Positions 15,536-25,060 of a stretch of DNA of 64,000 bases are shown in pieces. The notes under the pieces are model-generated. The model was given only the letters and a program-made list of their open reading frames with translations. It was not told the DNA's origin and searched no databases. The position numbers were made by a program, and so were the translations under genes. The stretch spans positions 186,001 through 250,000 of the forward strand of contig NZ_WRXN01000007.1 of NCBI RefSeq assembly GCF_009758205.1, in the 5' to 3' direction. The stretch's first letter is position 1, and each line of letters starts with the position of its first letter. Source of the stretch: Chitinophaga tropicalis. Its GTDB lineage: Bacteria; Bacteroidota; Bacteroidia; Chitinophagales; Chitinophagaceae.

Positions 15536-17518
15536 ATTCCGGGTAGAGCGGTTCGTTACCTCCCCGCTCCCCCACAGTCCCGTGCGAGCAGCTTTCCTGC
15601 ACACGGTTCCTCTATTTACGGTTTCGCTAGTTGATAGCTGTGATAGATTCTTGGTCGTATAAGTGGCATCCACTCTGTAGTCAGCTTCGCAATCTTATTC
15701 CATGTCCAGACTCGTTTTCCGCCCCGATGGTTGAGCCATTTATGGAGCAGACGTTTTGTTCCATTGTAATAAGTATGCAGCCTCCTACAGTTGAACGTTA
15801 TACCGTAGTAAGCATAATGGCCACGCAGCTTTTGGTTCAGCTCTTCGATAAGTTCCCTCATCGGAAGCTTATGTCGGTAACACTTGATCCAGTCGCTTAA
15901 GCGTTTCAAAGCCTGGTTCAGTTTCTTACTGCTTGTTTTGCGCTTCAGGATTGGTTTTCCTTTTCGGCTTTTACTCATGTAATGGGTAAAGCCTAAGAAG
16001 TCAAACGTTTTAATTGGATGATTTCCACACTTCTTTTCTTCTTCCAGATCAATTAGTCTGGTCTTTTCAGGGTGCAAGGTCAAGCCAAATTTCCCTAATC
16101 GCTTCGGCAGTACTTCCATCACCCGTAAAGCATCTTCCCTGTTTGTAAAACCCAACAGAAAGTCATCCGCAAAGCGGATGATAAAGCTGCCTCCTCTCAA
16201 TAATGGCTGGATTTGCTCTTTGAACCAGGTGTCTAAAACATAGTGAAGATAAACGTTACTAAGTAACGGTGACACCGTACCGCCCTGCGGCGTTCCCTCT
16301 GTTGGATAAGTTACTTGTCCATTTTCAAATATGCCGGCCTTTAACCACTTGTCGATCATTTTCCTTATCACGCCATCTTTTATCTTCAGGTCAAGGAACT
16401 CCCGCAAACATTGATGATTGATACTCCCAAAGTAGTTTTGCATGTCAGCGTCTATTATATAGCGCATCCGGTTTACGCTCACTTCTCTGGATAATTCCTC
16501 CAATGCCTGATGTTGAGATTTCCCCGGTCTAAAACCATACGAACATGCATAGAATAATTCCTCGTAGACTGGTGTCAGGACTCGGGTTACCGACGTCTGG
16601 AGTAATTTATCTTCCAGCGTTGGCAAGCCCAGCGGCCGGTATTTGCCATCTCCTTTGGGTATAAGTACTCGTCGGATATGGGGCGCACGATAAACACCGC
16701 TCTTAAATGCAGTCAATAATTGAGGTATTCTTTCTTGTCTTTGCTTATTATAGTCGATCCACTTTTCTCCATCTACCCCGCTTGCCCCTTTCTTATTGAG
16801 GCTATCGAAGCAGGTATGTAACATTTCAACATTAATAAACTCATGCAGGTTCGTCAAGGCTTCTCCCGGGTATTTCCTTGCTCGTGCCGCTATCTGCATC
16901 TCTACTGTTAACACTTCTTTCATGTCTCTGGTACATTTAGTGTTGCTAAGATGCTAGTTCCGTAAACAGACATCCCCCTTCCTTACTCAGTGGCTTTCAT
17001 AGAGCTGATTTCCCACCTTTCTAACAGTACTATGAGGATGCTAAGACTGCCTTCGTCCTTCTCTTTGCCTTCAATTTCTCTCGGCGTGGATACCTCCCGG
17101 TATCACCTTTTCTTAGCGCAATACAAGGTGGTAATACTAACCTTGCATGCCTGGACTCTTTATTGTTCGGTTAGTCCAAAAAACAACCGACATCCGTTCG
17201 GAGACGTTAGGCTCTCCTGTGTTCCCGTATCACCCCTGTCTGCCTTTGATATGTTCTCAGACCCCGGTCGAATCGCCCCTGCTCGTCAGGTAACGCAGGT
17301 TTGATGTTGCCTTAGCTTTTCGAACAGCTAAAGCTTCAACGTACAGGACAGTTTCGAGGCTCAATAGCATACCTTCAGCAGTCGCTGTCTACGCTTCGTG
17401 CCATCATTTCTGATGACTACGCAAGACTCGCTTCCGGTGGTTGACTAGACCTTGTCGGACAGGATTGGGTACCTGTCGGGTAATTTCGAGGTGTTTCATT
17501 TATGAATCCCCACCTCAC
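15536..17518 (-). mobile_element. Group II intron, antisense in the serine recombinase gene
   Basis: A retroelement of about 1.98 kb on the minus strand. It holds a reverse transcriptase/maturase gene (15616-16923), about 600 nt of structured RNA upstream of it (16924-17518), and domains V and VI downstream. Domain V folds at about 15575-15613 (CCGTGTGCAGGAAAGCTGC with CGCACGG) and domain VI at about 15541-15572, ending CTCTACCC, a usual group II 3' end. The 5' end is placed at GTGAGGTGGGG by resemblance to GUGYG. Both ends are uncertain by several bases: the chosen pair does not restore the recombinase frame exactly. Confidence 0.85.
15616..16923 (-). CDS. ltrA: Group II intron-encoded reverse transcriptase/maturase
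   Basis: A 435-aa protein that splices its host intron and copies it into DNA targets. Reverse transcriptase blocks are in order: GASGVDGEKW, RRVLIPKGDGKYRPLGLPT, YGFRPGKSQHQAL, DADMQNYFGSI, GTPQGGTVSPLLSNVYLH and the catalytic RFADDFLLG (FADD box). A maturase domain X follows (TFDFLGFTHY, then GHYAYYGI). There is no HNH endonuclease domain at the C-terminus, as in introns that target replication forks or hairpins. All catalytic motifs are intact, so the intron may still be mobile. Confidence 0.95.
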   Translation of the reverse strand: MKEVLTVEMQIAARARKYPGEALTNLHEFINVEMLHTCFDSLNKKGASGVDGEKWIDYNKQRQERIPQLLTAFKSGVYRAPHIRRVLIPKGDGKYRPLGLPTLEDKLLQTSVTRVLTPVYEELFYACSYGFRPGKSQHQALEELSREVSVNRMRYIIDADMQNYFGSINHQCLREFLDLKIKDGVIRKMIDKWLKAGIFENGQVTYPTEGTPQGGTVSPLLSNVYLHYVLDTWFKEQIQPLLRGGSFIIRFADDFLLGFTNREDALRVMEVLPKRLGKFGLTLHPEKTRLIDLEEEKKCGNHPIKTFDFLGFTHYMSKSRKGKPILKRKTSSKKLNQALKRLSDWIKCYRHKLPMRELIEELNQKLRGHYAYYGITFNCRRLHTYYNGTKRLLHKWLNHRGGKRVWTWNKIAKLTTEWMPLIRPRIYHSYQLAKP

Positions 17519-18809
17519 GGACTTTGCACAGCGCAATCGAAAAAATCCTCATAGACCGACCGAAGAAATTCTATTCATAAAATGGGATCGCTTTAGCAGG
17601 AACATTGAATACGCTTATCAGATGATAAGAATGTTAAGAGAATTGAATGTTCAGCCTATGGCTATAGATCAACCAATCGATTTAGAGGTGCCAGAAAGCA
17701 TTGTTATGCTTGCTGTGAATCTATCAATTCCAGAAGCAGAGAACTCGAGAAGGGGAAGGACGACTTCAGATGGGATGAGAAGAGCGAGAAAGCTGGGTCG
17801 ATGGCCAGGAAGAGCACCTATAGGGTATACTAACCGAATTGATAGCGATGGTAAAAAACACATTATTCCCAAACTACCAGAAGCCGATTATATAAAATGG
17901 TCGTTTGAGCAACTGGCTACGGGCGGATTTACAATCAGCCAGGTTAGAAAAATGGTTTGTACAAAAGGGCTACAATGTAGTAAAAACAATTTTTGGAAGC
18001 TTATACGCAATCCTTTCTACTGTGGAATTATAAGAATCCCAGCAAATCATCTCGAAGAAATACAATTTGTCGAGGGTATTCATGAACCATTGATTTCACA
18101 AAACCTATTCCAGCAGGTTCAACTGATAATTAATAAGGATCGAAACAAAAGGTGCATAAATGACCACTTGAAGTATTTGTTTCCACTGAGAGGATTTCTT
18201 TTCTGTCCCTGGTGTGATCGAAAGCTGACGGGGAGCGTATCACATGGAAAGTCATCTAAATACCCATATTATCACTGTACAGGAAATAAATGCAGGGGTA
18301 GATTCAGAGCTGAAATGCTAAATAACTCCTATGAAGAAAAGTTAAGAAAGATAAACATTCGACCAGAAGCATACGAGCTGCTTAGTTTTGTGCTGGAAGA
18401 TGGAAATATTTTTACTTGTCGTAGACAATATACAGATGAGAGAAAAAATATACTGAATGATATTTCGAAGCAAGAACTTCATATTTCAAAGGCAAGAAAA
18501 TTCTTTTTGGATGAAAAGATAGACTTCGACGATTTCAGTAAGCTAAAAAAAGAATACAACGAAATACTAAAACAGTTAAGTAAACAGCTAAACAGCATTA
18601 CTCAAAAAATAATCGATTGCGATCTTAAAAACGGCACGTGGCCCGATAAAAATTTTACCATTTTTCAGCCTTACAAAGATCTAGATATAAAAGGAAAACG
18701 AGACATCATTAATCTATTCACACCAACCTCTTTTAACACTACGACCTTAAATTTCGATTCATTAAAAATTAATAAGGCCCTATCCCAGATCGTTGAATAT
18801 CGTGAATAG
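17519..18809 (+). pseudogene. Large serine recombinase, C-terminal part (interrupted)
   Basis: This continues the recombinase started at 15344. It contains the rest of the resolvase domain (LFIKWDRFSRNIEYAYQMI), the dimer helix, the recombinase domain (GRAPIGYTN, then WKLIRNPFYCGII), a zinc ribbon (GFLFCPWCDRKLTG, then YYHCTGNKCRGR) and a C-terminal coiled coil. A start codon at 17502 inside the intron end would give a 435-aa product without the catalytic serine, so it cannot be an active recombinase. The right boundary of the intron is placed at 17518 and the exon reads from DFAQRNRKN. Confidence 0.85.
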
Positions 18810-18870
18810 AATTTGACCGACATCGTTGTTGAGCCAATACTATTAGTCAATTTAATTTAATAGTTCCAAT

Positions 18871-19062
18871 ATGAATCAGCTTCCTTGTAAACATTCGAGA
18901 GATTTTTCAATCAGAAAAGTTTCAATAGACCAAGCTATAAAACTATTAGGCCAGAATGGAATTCGGGTGACAAAGGAAAACGCCGAAATAATATTAGACT
19001 TTCTTTATCTCATTGCAAAGATATACAGGGGGAGAGAGGATAATGCTAATGCGGAGGTTTGA
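18871..19062 (+). CDS. Small recombinase-associated protein
   Basis: A 63-aa acidic/basic helical protein: VSIDQAIKLLGQNGIRVTKE, NAEIILDFLYLIAKIYRG. Short proteins with this VSxxQAIxxLxxNGI...ILDFLYxxAK pattern commonly follow serine recombinase genes in Bacteroidota elements. Possibly a recombination directionality factor or regulator; that is a guess. It lies 61 bp after the recombinase remnant on the same strand. Confidence 0.6.
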   Translation: MNQLPCKHSRDFSIRKVSIDQAIKLLGQNGIRVTKENAEIILDFLYLIAKIYRGREDNANAEV

Positions 19063-19230
19063 ACCTTCATGGGATTTCGAACCCCAAACATTAATCTTTT
19101 AAGCAGGTTTTAAACATTTCCATACTATAATGATCCAAGCTTAGGTATGGCAAAATAAAGTTCGAACACCACGCCCTGGTTAAAAACAAGGACTTAATAG
19201 ACAGAAAATTAACTGCTTACGTAAATAAAA
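19063..19230. other. Right end of island
   Basis: Non-coding. A minus-strand TGGGGTTCGAAATCCCA at about 19080-19097 could form a tRNA T-arm, but no other cloverleaf arms are visible around it. It may be debris of an attachment region. Confidence 0.3.
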
Positions 19231-19260
19231 AAGGAAATGATCGAGTTTGACCATTTCCTT
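19231..19260 (-). terminator. ssrA terminator
   Basis: AAGGAAATG (19231-19239) pairs with CATTTCCTT (19252-19260). On the minus strand it is followed by TTTTTTA. It lies 4 nt after the tmRNA 3' end. Confidence 0.8.
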
Positions 19261-19263
19261 AAG

Positions 19264-19637
19264 TGGAGTCGGCGGGAATCGAACCCGCGTCCAAACATAT
19301 TCGCCGAAAGCTTTCTACATGTTTATTTGCGCATTGTTTTGTCGGGAATCAGCCAGGGGCACAACTAACCAGCTGAATCCTTATCCGTTGTTGTTTCAGT
19401 ACTCACTCACAGAAACCATGAGTACCTATTCCGCTAAGTTTTTTGATTAGGCGGCGGCAGTTCTAGCAGACGGGAACTTGCGGCGGCCAAAATGGGTGCA
19501 CTAATCGCTGATTAGGCAGCCATGGCGTAGTTAGATTCGCCAATTAAAGGTTGTATATTCAGATTAACGTGCTAATTATACAACGCACGACATGCTTACA
19601 CTTTCAAAGATCTATGCTGTCAAAACCAGGCGACCCC
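19264..19637 (-). ncRNA. ssrA: Transfer-messenger RNA
   Basis: tmRNA rescues stalled ribosomes and tags the unfinished protein for proteolysis. On the minus strand the 5' acceptor strand GGGGTCG (19637-19631) pairs with the 3' strand CGACTCC, and the T-arm GCGGGTTCGATTCCCGC directly precedes it. The tag frame at 19541-19512 reads GGC GAA TCT AAC TAC GCC ATG GCT GCC TAA, that is GESNYAMAA, a member of the Bacteroidota GENNYALAA type. CCA is not encoded. The length of about 374 nt is normal. The 3' end faces the serine recombinase remnant of the island, so it may have been the integration target. Confidence 0.95.
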
Positions 19638-19811
19638 AGTTTGTTCGTAGCCTACAAAGATACGAAGTTTGCAGATATAAACAAAACCTACTACTCCTCT
19701 ATAGATACTCTATGAATACTCCTACTCAAAGCCTACTATAAAGTATGGATAGTGTATGCATTGCGGGCGCTAAAGTGCACCACATCCCCCCGGCAATTCC
19801 GGCAAAAAAGA

Positions 19812-19836
19812 AAGCTTCCGCCAAAAGCGGAAGCTT
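19812..19836 (-). terminator. rseP terminator
   Basis: AAGCTTCCGC/GCGGAAGCTT with a 5-nt loop; on the minus strand TCTTTTTTG follows. It is 26 bp past the rseP stop. Confidence 0.85.
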
Positions 19837-19862
19837 CATACTATAAAGAGCTATTATTTACA

Positions 19863-21200
19863 TTATTTTCCTACCAGGCTCCTCCAGATATCCAATCCAT
19901 TGGCATATATCAGCAAACCGAACAGTATTACCATACCTACTATCTGCGCATACTCCAGGAACTTCTCACTAGGTTTACGGCCGGTTACCATTTCATACAG
20001 CAGGAACAGTACGTGACCACCATCCAATGCCGGAATAGGCAGGATGTTCATAAATGCCAGGATGATAGATAACAGCGCTGTCATCTCCCAGAAAGCCATC
20101 CAGTCCCAGTAAGAAGGGAACAGCTTACCGATGCTGATAAAACCACCCAGCGATTCACTTGCCTTCACCTCTTTGGAAACAAAGATCAGACGCAGCTGTT
20201 GTACATATTTCACCAGGGTATTGATACATTTCAGGAAACCTGCGGGAATGGCTTCAAAGAAAGAATATTTCTTAACCGCAAAGTCAAACACTTTCTCAGG
20301 AGATACTCCGCCAATACCTAATTTACCAGTTTCAGGTACATCGGCAGACAACTTAGCAGTATCTCCACCACGTAATACCAGCACATCTACCTTCTTATTT
20401 TTATTAGCCTGGAGTGCTTTTACAAACTCATGGTAATAAGAAGCAGGTTGACCGTTTACAGTCAGCATCTTATCCCCTTTCTGCAAACCAGCCTTTTCTG
20501 CCGCTGAAGCGGGGAGAATGGTATCTACTGTGAAAGGCATGCGGACCTCTATCAGCGTGCCTTTCTGCTTGATCATCTGGCGGATGAAACCTGCAGGAAT
20601 GGCAATGTTCACCGGTTTGCCGTCACGCTCTACCTGTATGGAAGTAGCCTCGCGCAGAATGATCTCTGCAGGGACAGCTTTGAAGTTCTCTACCGGCAGA
20701 TTATTTACAGCAAGGATCTTGTCACCGTCACGCAGACCGATGCTACCAGCCAGGGAATCTACAGCTATACCGTATTTTACATTTTTGGTAGGCAGGTAAG
20801 TTTCACCCCAGTGCCATAACATCATAGCATAGATCAGGAAACCAAGGATAAGGTTGACCGTTACCCCTCCTATCATAATGATAAGACGCTGCCAGGCGGG
20901 TTTGGAGCGGAACTCCCACGGCTTTGGCGGCTGTGCCATCTGCTCACGGTCCATGCTCTCATCCACCATACCGGATATCTTTACATATCCACCCAATGGC
21001 AACCACCCTATTCCGTATTCAGTATCTCCTTTTTTCTTTTTAAACAGGGAAAACCAGGGGTCAAAGAACAGGTAGAATTTCTCTACCCTTGTTTTAAAAA
21101 GCTTGGCGGGGACAAAATGCCCGAGCTCATGTAATACTACCAGTATAGATAATGACAGTATTAACTGCCCGGCTTTCACCAATATTTCTTGTGTTGTCAT
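19863..21200 (-). CDS. rseP: Site-2 intramembrane metalloprotease RseP
   Basis: A 445-aa zinc protease of the inner membrane that cleaves transmembrane substrates such as anti-sigma factors and signal peptide remnants. The zinc motif HELGHF is in the first membrane helix (about residues 24-29) and the third ligand motif ILPIPALDGGHVLF lies near the C-terminus. Two PDZ domains sit between (LRDGDKILAVN and LQKGDKMLTVNG). Four membrane segments are visible. CAAATATA at 21241 on the plus strand is a possible minus-strand -7 element. It is immediately downstream of dxr on the same strand, an arrangement common in many bacteria. Confidence 0.95.
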   Translation of the reverse strand: MTTQEILVKAGQLILSLSILVVLHELGHFVPAKLFKTRVEKFYLFFDPWFSLFKKKKGDTEYGIGWLPLGGYVKISGMVDESMDREQMAQPPKPWEFRSKPAWQRLIIMIGGVTVNLILGFLIYAMMLWHWGETYLPTKNVKYGIAVDSLAGSIGLRDGDKILAVNNLPVENFKAVPAEIILREATSIQVERDGKPVNIAIPAGFIRQMIKQKGTLIEVRMPFTVDTILPASAAEKAGLQKGDKMLTVNGQPASYYHEFVKALQANKNKKVDVLVLRGGDTAKLSADVPETGKLGIGGVSPEKVFDFAVKKYSFFEAIPAGFLKCINTLVKYVQQLRLIFVSKEVKASESLGGFISIGKLFPSYWDWMAFWEMTALLSIILAFMNILPIPALDGGHVLFLLYEMVTGRKPSEKFLEYAQIVGMVILFGLLIYANGLDIWRSLVGK

Positions 21201-21267
21201 GTAGATGGATCTGACAGTAAATATTATTGTTTATAATCGGCAAATATAGGTACATCAACTGCAGCTA

Positions 21268-22434
21268 TCAGATCAGGATAGCATTGATCATAACATTTGC
21301 ATGTTCCCTCGCTGCCTGGTCACTTTCGTAATAATCATGCAGCGTAGGCTTTTCTATGAAAGGGATTTTAGCCATTACCTCTTCGATAACCTCTGTCATT
21401 TGCAGGAACCCTATCCTGTTCTTCAGGAAAGCATGCACCACTTCTTCGTTGGCGGCATTCATGACACAGGCGGCATTTCCACCTTTATGCATGGCTTCTA
21501 TGGCAATAGCCAGGTTACGGAATGTTTTGGTATCCGGCTGTTCGAAGGTCAGCGTTGGATTATTCCTGAAAGAGAACTTAGGGAAATCGTTAGGCAAACG
21601 TTCGGGGAAACCTAATGCCAGCTGTATAGGAAGCTTCATGTCAGGCTGTCCCAGCTGCGCTTTCAGGGAACCGTCCACAAATTCTACCATGGAGTGAATG
21701 ATGGACTGAGGATGGATCACCACCTCGATCTTTTCAGGAGGCAGATTGAATAACCAGCGCGCCTCTATCATTTCCAGGCCTTTATTCATCAGGGTAGCAC
21801 AGTCTATAGTGATCTTGGCCCCCATTCTCCAGTTGGGATGCTGCAGGGCATGATCTTTCTTGACGTTGATAAGGAAGTTGGGCTTTTTACCCAGGAAAGG
21901 CCCGCCGGAAGCGGTCAGGATCACCTTGTCCACTTTGCTCAGGGATTCTCCCATGAGGCACTGGAAGATGGCAGAATGCTCAGAATCTACCGGAATAACC
22001 GGAACATTCTTCCTGTTGGCGGTAGCCATTACTATATCTCCGGCCACTACCAGTGTTTCCTTGTTGGCAAGAGCGATAGGCGTACCCTGCTCTATAGCTG
22101 CCAGGGTTGGCGCCAGGCCTGCAAAGCCCATTACAGCTGCCAGCATCATATCTATAGTATTCCAGGCGGCCACTTCTACCATAGCTTTGGCGCCTGCAAA
22201 TACCTTGATACCCTTATCAAATAATACTTCCTTTACTTTTTCATACTGTGCTTCATCTGCAATTACTACTGCATTAGGCCTGAACTGCAATGCCTGTTCT
22301 ATTAACAGGTCAGCATTGTGACCACCGGTCAAAACCTCTACAGTGAATTTGTCCGGATGCGCTGCGATCACCTCCAGCGCCTGAATGCCAATAGATCCTG
22401 TTGAGCCGAATATGGCTATTTTCTTCTTACTCAT
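21268..22434 (-). CDS. dxr: 1-deoxy-D-xylulose 5-phosphate reductoisomerase
   Basis: DXR converts DXP to 2-C-methyl-D-erythritol 4-phosphate with NADPH, the first committed step of the non-mevalonate isoprenoid pathway. The 388-aa sequence starts IAIFGSTGSIGIQALEV (NADPH loop), has the metal- and substrate-binding VDSEHSAIFQCL and ASGGPFLG, and NKGLEMIEARWLF. Full length for the family. It precedes rseP by 67 bp on the same strand. Confidence 0.96.
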   Translation of the reverse strand: MSKKKIAIFGSTGSIGIQALEVIAAHPDKFTVEVLTGGHNADLLIEQALQFRPNAVVIADEAQYEKVKEVLFDKGIKVFAGAKAMVEVAAWNTIDMMLAAVMGFAGLAPTLAAIEQGTPIALANKETLVVAGDIVMATANRKNVPVIPVDSEHSAIFQCLMGESLSKVDKVILTASGGPFLGKKPNFLINVKKDHALQHPNWRMGAKITIDCATLMNKGLEMIEARWLFNLPPEKIEVVIHPQSIIHSMVEFVDGSLKAQLGQPDMKLPIQLALGFPERLPNDFPKFSFRNNPTLTFEQPDTKTFRNLAIAIEAMHKGGNAACVMNAANEEVVHAFLKNRIGFLQMTEVIEEVMAKIPFIEKPTLHDYYESDQAAREHANVMINAILI

Positions 22435-22568
22435 TGCTGCAATAATAAGGGAAATAAGAGAAACCCGAATTAGGAATTAAGCAGAAGGAATTAAAGATAT
22501 TGTTAAACTTTCTAATCTTTAATCCCTTCCTTCCTGACCGGTAATTCTCAAAATGCTGTCGATGCTTC

Positions 22569-24065
22569 TCAAAGCACGTAGCTGCCAAGGCCGTCAGCTA
22601 ACGACCTGTCATTACTTAAACGGGGTACTTTATTCTGTCCGCCGAGCTTACCTACAGACTTCATATAGTCAATAAATCCCTGGCGGCGCACCTGTCTGAT
22701 CTTCAGAGGCTGCAGGATATTACCGCGTAAAAGATCGTCATAATAAATGTTCTTTGAACGGAGATTTTCATCCACCTTCAGTGAAAATGCGGCCAGATCT
22801 GCCGGAGGATTCTCAAACTCTACAAACCACTCGTGATAAGGTAACTCTCCTCCTACCGCATTTACCATGGGCGCTACGGTAAACTCCGTGATCTGGAGGT
22901 TCTCTTCCTTTGCCGCCTTCATGAGGCTATATTCCACTTCTTCGCCGATGACATGTTCCCCAAACGCAGAAATAAAATGTTTTATACGTCCGGTTACCAG
23001 CAGGCGGTAAGGGTTGGTAGAAACAAATTTTACAGTGTCTCCTATATTATAAGCCCACAGCCCTGCGTTGGTGCTTACCACCAGTGCGTAGTTCACACCT
23101 ACCTGTACATCTTTCAATGATAACCTGGTAGGATTGGGATTGAAGATCTCCTGAGCCGGTATGAATTCGTAGAAAATACCGGAATTGGTGTTCAGCAGCA
23201 GGCCTTTATGCTCCTGTGTATCCTGGAAGGCAAAGAAACCTTCGGAAGCGGGGAATGTCTCTATTGTATTAATAGGCCTTCCAATAGAAGCCATCAGTTT
23301 GGCACGGTAAGGTTCAAAATTCACGCCGCCATATACCAGCACATCCAGGTTTTTGAACAACTCACCAACAGGTTTACCGCTTCTTTCTATCAGCCTGTCA
23401 AAGTACATCTGCATCCATGGTGGAATACCGCTGATCAGGGCCATATCCTGGTTAATGGTCTCGTCGACGATCTTATCCAGCTTGGTTTCCCAGTCTTCTA
23501 TACAGTTGGTTTCGTAAGAAGGCAGCTGGTTGGTGCGGAGATAACGGGGCACGTGATGGTTGACGATTCCGCTCAGGCGACCGTAAGGAATGCCTCCTAC
23601 CCTTTCCAGTTCAGGAGAACCTGACAGGAAGATAAGCTTGCCACTGGCAAACTCGGTCTTTCCTGTTTCCGCCATATAAAGCAGTAAGGCATTACGGGCT
23701 GTATCAATATGATTGGATACCGAATCTTTTGTGATAGGAATATACTTTACACCACTGGTGGTACCTGAAGTTTTGGCGAGGTAAATAGGTAATCCTTTCC
23801 AGAGCACATTCTGTTTACCGTCCTTGATCTTATTAATGTAAGGTTTGAACTGCTCATAATCCCTTACAGGCACCGCCTGCTTGTAATCATTATAGGAATG
23901 GATATTGTCAAAATGATGATCTTTTCCAAATTCAGTTTTCCTGCCGGTTTTTATCAACTCCTCCAGGATAGCCTCCTGGTCTTCTACTGCCCTTTGCATT
24001 TCCTTCCTGATCTTGTTGGCTACAATGGAAGCAAATGGTTTGGCAAGCAGTGATTTAAGCTTCAT
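22569..24065 (-). CDS. GH3-family acyl-adenylate/amido synthetase-like protein
   Basis: A 498-aa member of the GH3 (auxin-responsive) superfamily of adenylating enzymes, which join amino acids or amines to carboxylates. Family motifs are present: YLAKTSGTTSGVKYIPIT (ATP loop), VLVYGGVNFEPYR, ETFPASEGFFAFQD, NIGDTVKFVS and LLVTGRIKHFISAFGEHV. The frame is open 53 codons further upstream, but MKLKSLLAKPFASIVANKI at 24065 is the natural start and a CAAATGTA (minus-strand -7 TACATTTG) lies at 24094-24101. Substrate unknown. Bacterial homologues are widespread in Bacteroidota and are not known to handle auxin. Confidence 0.88.
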   Translation of the reverse strand: MKLKSLLAKPFASIVANKIRKEMQRAVEDQEAILEELIKTGRKTEFGKDHHFDNIHSYNDYKQAVPVRDYEQFKPYINKIKDGKQNVLWKGLPIYLAKTSGTTSGVKYIPITKDSVSNHIDTARNALLLYMAETGKTEFASGKLIFLSGSPELERVGGIPYGRLSGIVNHHVPRYLRTNQLPSYETNCIEDWETKLDKIVDETINQDMALISGIPPWMQMYFDRLIERSGKPVGELFKNLDVLVYGGVNFEPYRAKLMASIGRPINTIETFPASEGFFAFQDTQEHKGLLLNTNSGIFYEFIPAQEIFNPNPTRLSLKDVQVGVNYALVVSTNAGLWAYNIGDTVKFVSTNPYRLLVTGRIKHFISAFGEHVIGEEVEYSLMKAAKEENLQITEFTVAPMVNAVGGELPYHEWFVEFENPPADLAAFSLKVDENLRSKNIYYDDLLRGNILQPLKIRQVRRQGFIDYMKSVGKLGGQNKVPRLSNDRSLADGLGSYVL

Positions 24066-24321
24066 GCCGATGATTTTAAAATAAGAGAAAGGACAAATGT
24101 ATAAAATAAAAACTTTTATAGAAGTCAATAATGACAAGACCTGCCACAGTGTGAGTATACATGCTGCAATGCCCCTGCAGCCTGTTTTTTCCAGCAGCTG
24201 AGCCCGAAAAACAGCCTTATACAAAAAACTATATTAAAATAATATACGTATCTTTGAAAAGATAAATTGTTTTTCTCCTTCTATGTAACCCGGCCCTGGG
24301 AATACAAAAAAGGGAGAAAAC
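24066..24321. other. Divergent intergenic region between GH3 gene and rplU
   Basis: Contains the -7 element of the GH3 gene (24094-24101, minus strand). Otherwise nothing recognisable; no L21 leader motif could be identified with confidence. Confidence 0.4.
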
Positions 24322-24352
24322 TTTGTCAATTAGAAAACAAATCCTACTTTTG
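24322..24352 (+). promoter_or_regulatory. rplU promoter
   Basis: TTTG (24322-24325), 19-nt spacer, TACTTTTG (24345-24352): a full match to the Bacteroidota housekeeping promoter, 23 bp before the rplU start. Confidence 0.8.
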
Positions 24353-24375
24353 CAGGAAATTATTTTTGGATAACT

Positions 24376-24678
24376 ATGTTTGCAGTTGTAAAAATCGCAG
24401 GTCAGCAATTCAAAGTACAAAAAGACCAGGAAATCTTTGTACAACAGTTGCAGGGAAATATTGGAGATAAAGTGCAGTTCTCTGACGTGTTGCTCACAGA
24501 TAATGGTGGCCAGCTGACCGTTGGTACTGATGTAAAATCAGTGGTTAAAGCAGAGATCCTGAGCCATGTTCAGGGTGATAAGGTAATTGCCTTCAAAATG
24601 AAACGCAGAAAAGGTTTCAGAAAGAAGATCGGTCACCGTACACACTTCACAAAGATCCGGATCAACGAAATTGCTTAA
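24376..24678 (+). CDS. rplU: 50S ribosomal protein L21
   Basis: A 100-aa protein of the large ribosomal subunit that binds 23S rRNA. It starts MFAVVKIAGQQFKVQKDQEI and ends with the basic RRKGFRKKIGHRTHFTKIRI typical of L21. It is followed after 34 bp by rpmA, the standard order. Confidence 0.97.
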   Translation: MFAVVKIAGQQFKVQKDQEIFVQQLQGNIGDKVQFSDVLLTDNGGQLTVGTDVKSVVKAEILSHVQGDKVIAFKMKRRKGFRKKIGHRTHFTKIRINEIA

Positions 24679-24712
24679 TTATTTTATTAAAGTTTTAAAA
24701 CCTTAGATAGAA

Positions 24713-24985
24713 ATGGCACATAAAAAAGGTGAAGGTAGTGTTAAGAATGGCCGTGACTCTCAAAGCAAAAGGCTGGGAGTAAAAATATTTGGTGGTCAAC
24801 CTGCTGTATCTGGCAACATCATTGTTCGTCAGCGCGGTACCGTTTATCATCCTGGACAGAACGTAGGAATTGGTAGAGATTTTACCATTTTCGCAGTAGC
24901 AGATGGAGTTGTGGAATTCAGGAAAGGTCGTGAAAACAGGACCATCGTTTCCGTAAAATCATTTGACACCACTGCACAGGCCTAA
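24713..24985 (+). CDS. rpmA: 50S ribosomal protein L27
   Basis: A 90-aa protein located near the peptidyl transferase centre. It starts MAHKKGEGSVKNGRDSQSKR and has GTVYHPGQNVGIGRD. It lacks the N-terminal extension found in Firmicutes. Co-transcribed with rplU. Confidence 0.97.
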   Translation: MAHKKGEGSVKNGRDSQSKRLGVKIFGGQPAVSGNIIVRQRGTVYHPGQNVGIGRDFTIFAVADGVVEFRKGRENRTIVSVKSFDTTAQA

Positions 24986-25060
24986 AAACCTGGAACAGTG
25001 TTTGCCATAAAGTTTTTTATAATACCCAATTTTTTTTACTAACCCAAAATTCAAAAAACA

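Noticed and set aside
17502..18809. Intact 435-aa recombinase starting at 17502
   Set aside because: The start codon lies in the intron end and the product lacks the catalytic serine and most of the resolvase domain; it is the distal exon of a split gene.
19080..19097. tRNA gene at the right island end
   Set aside because: A T-arm-like TGGGGTTCGAAATCCCA exists on the minus strand, but no acceptor, D or anticodon arm can be placed around it.
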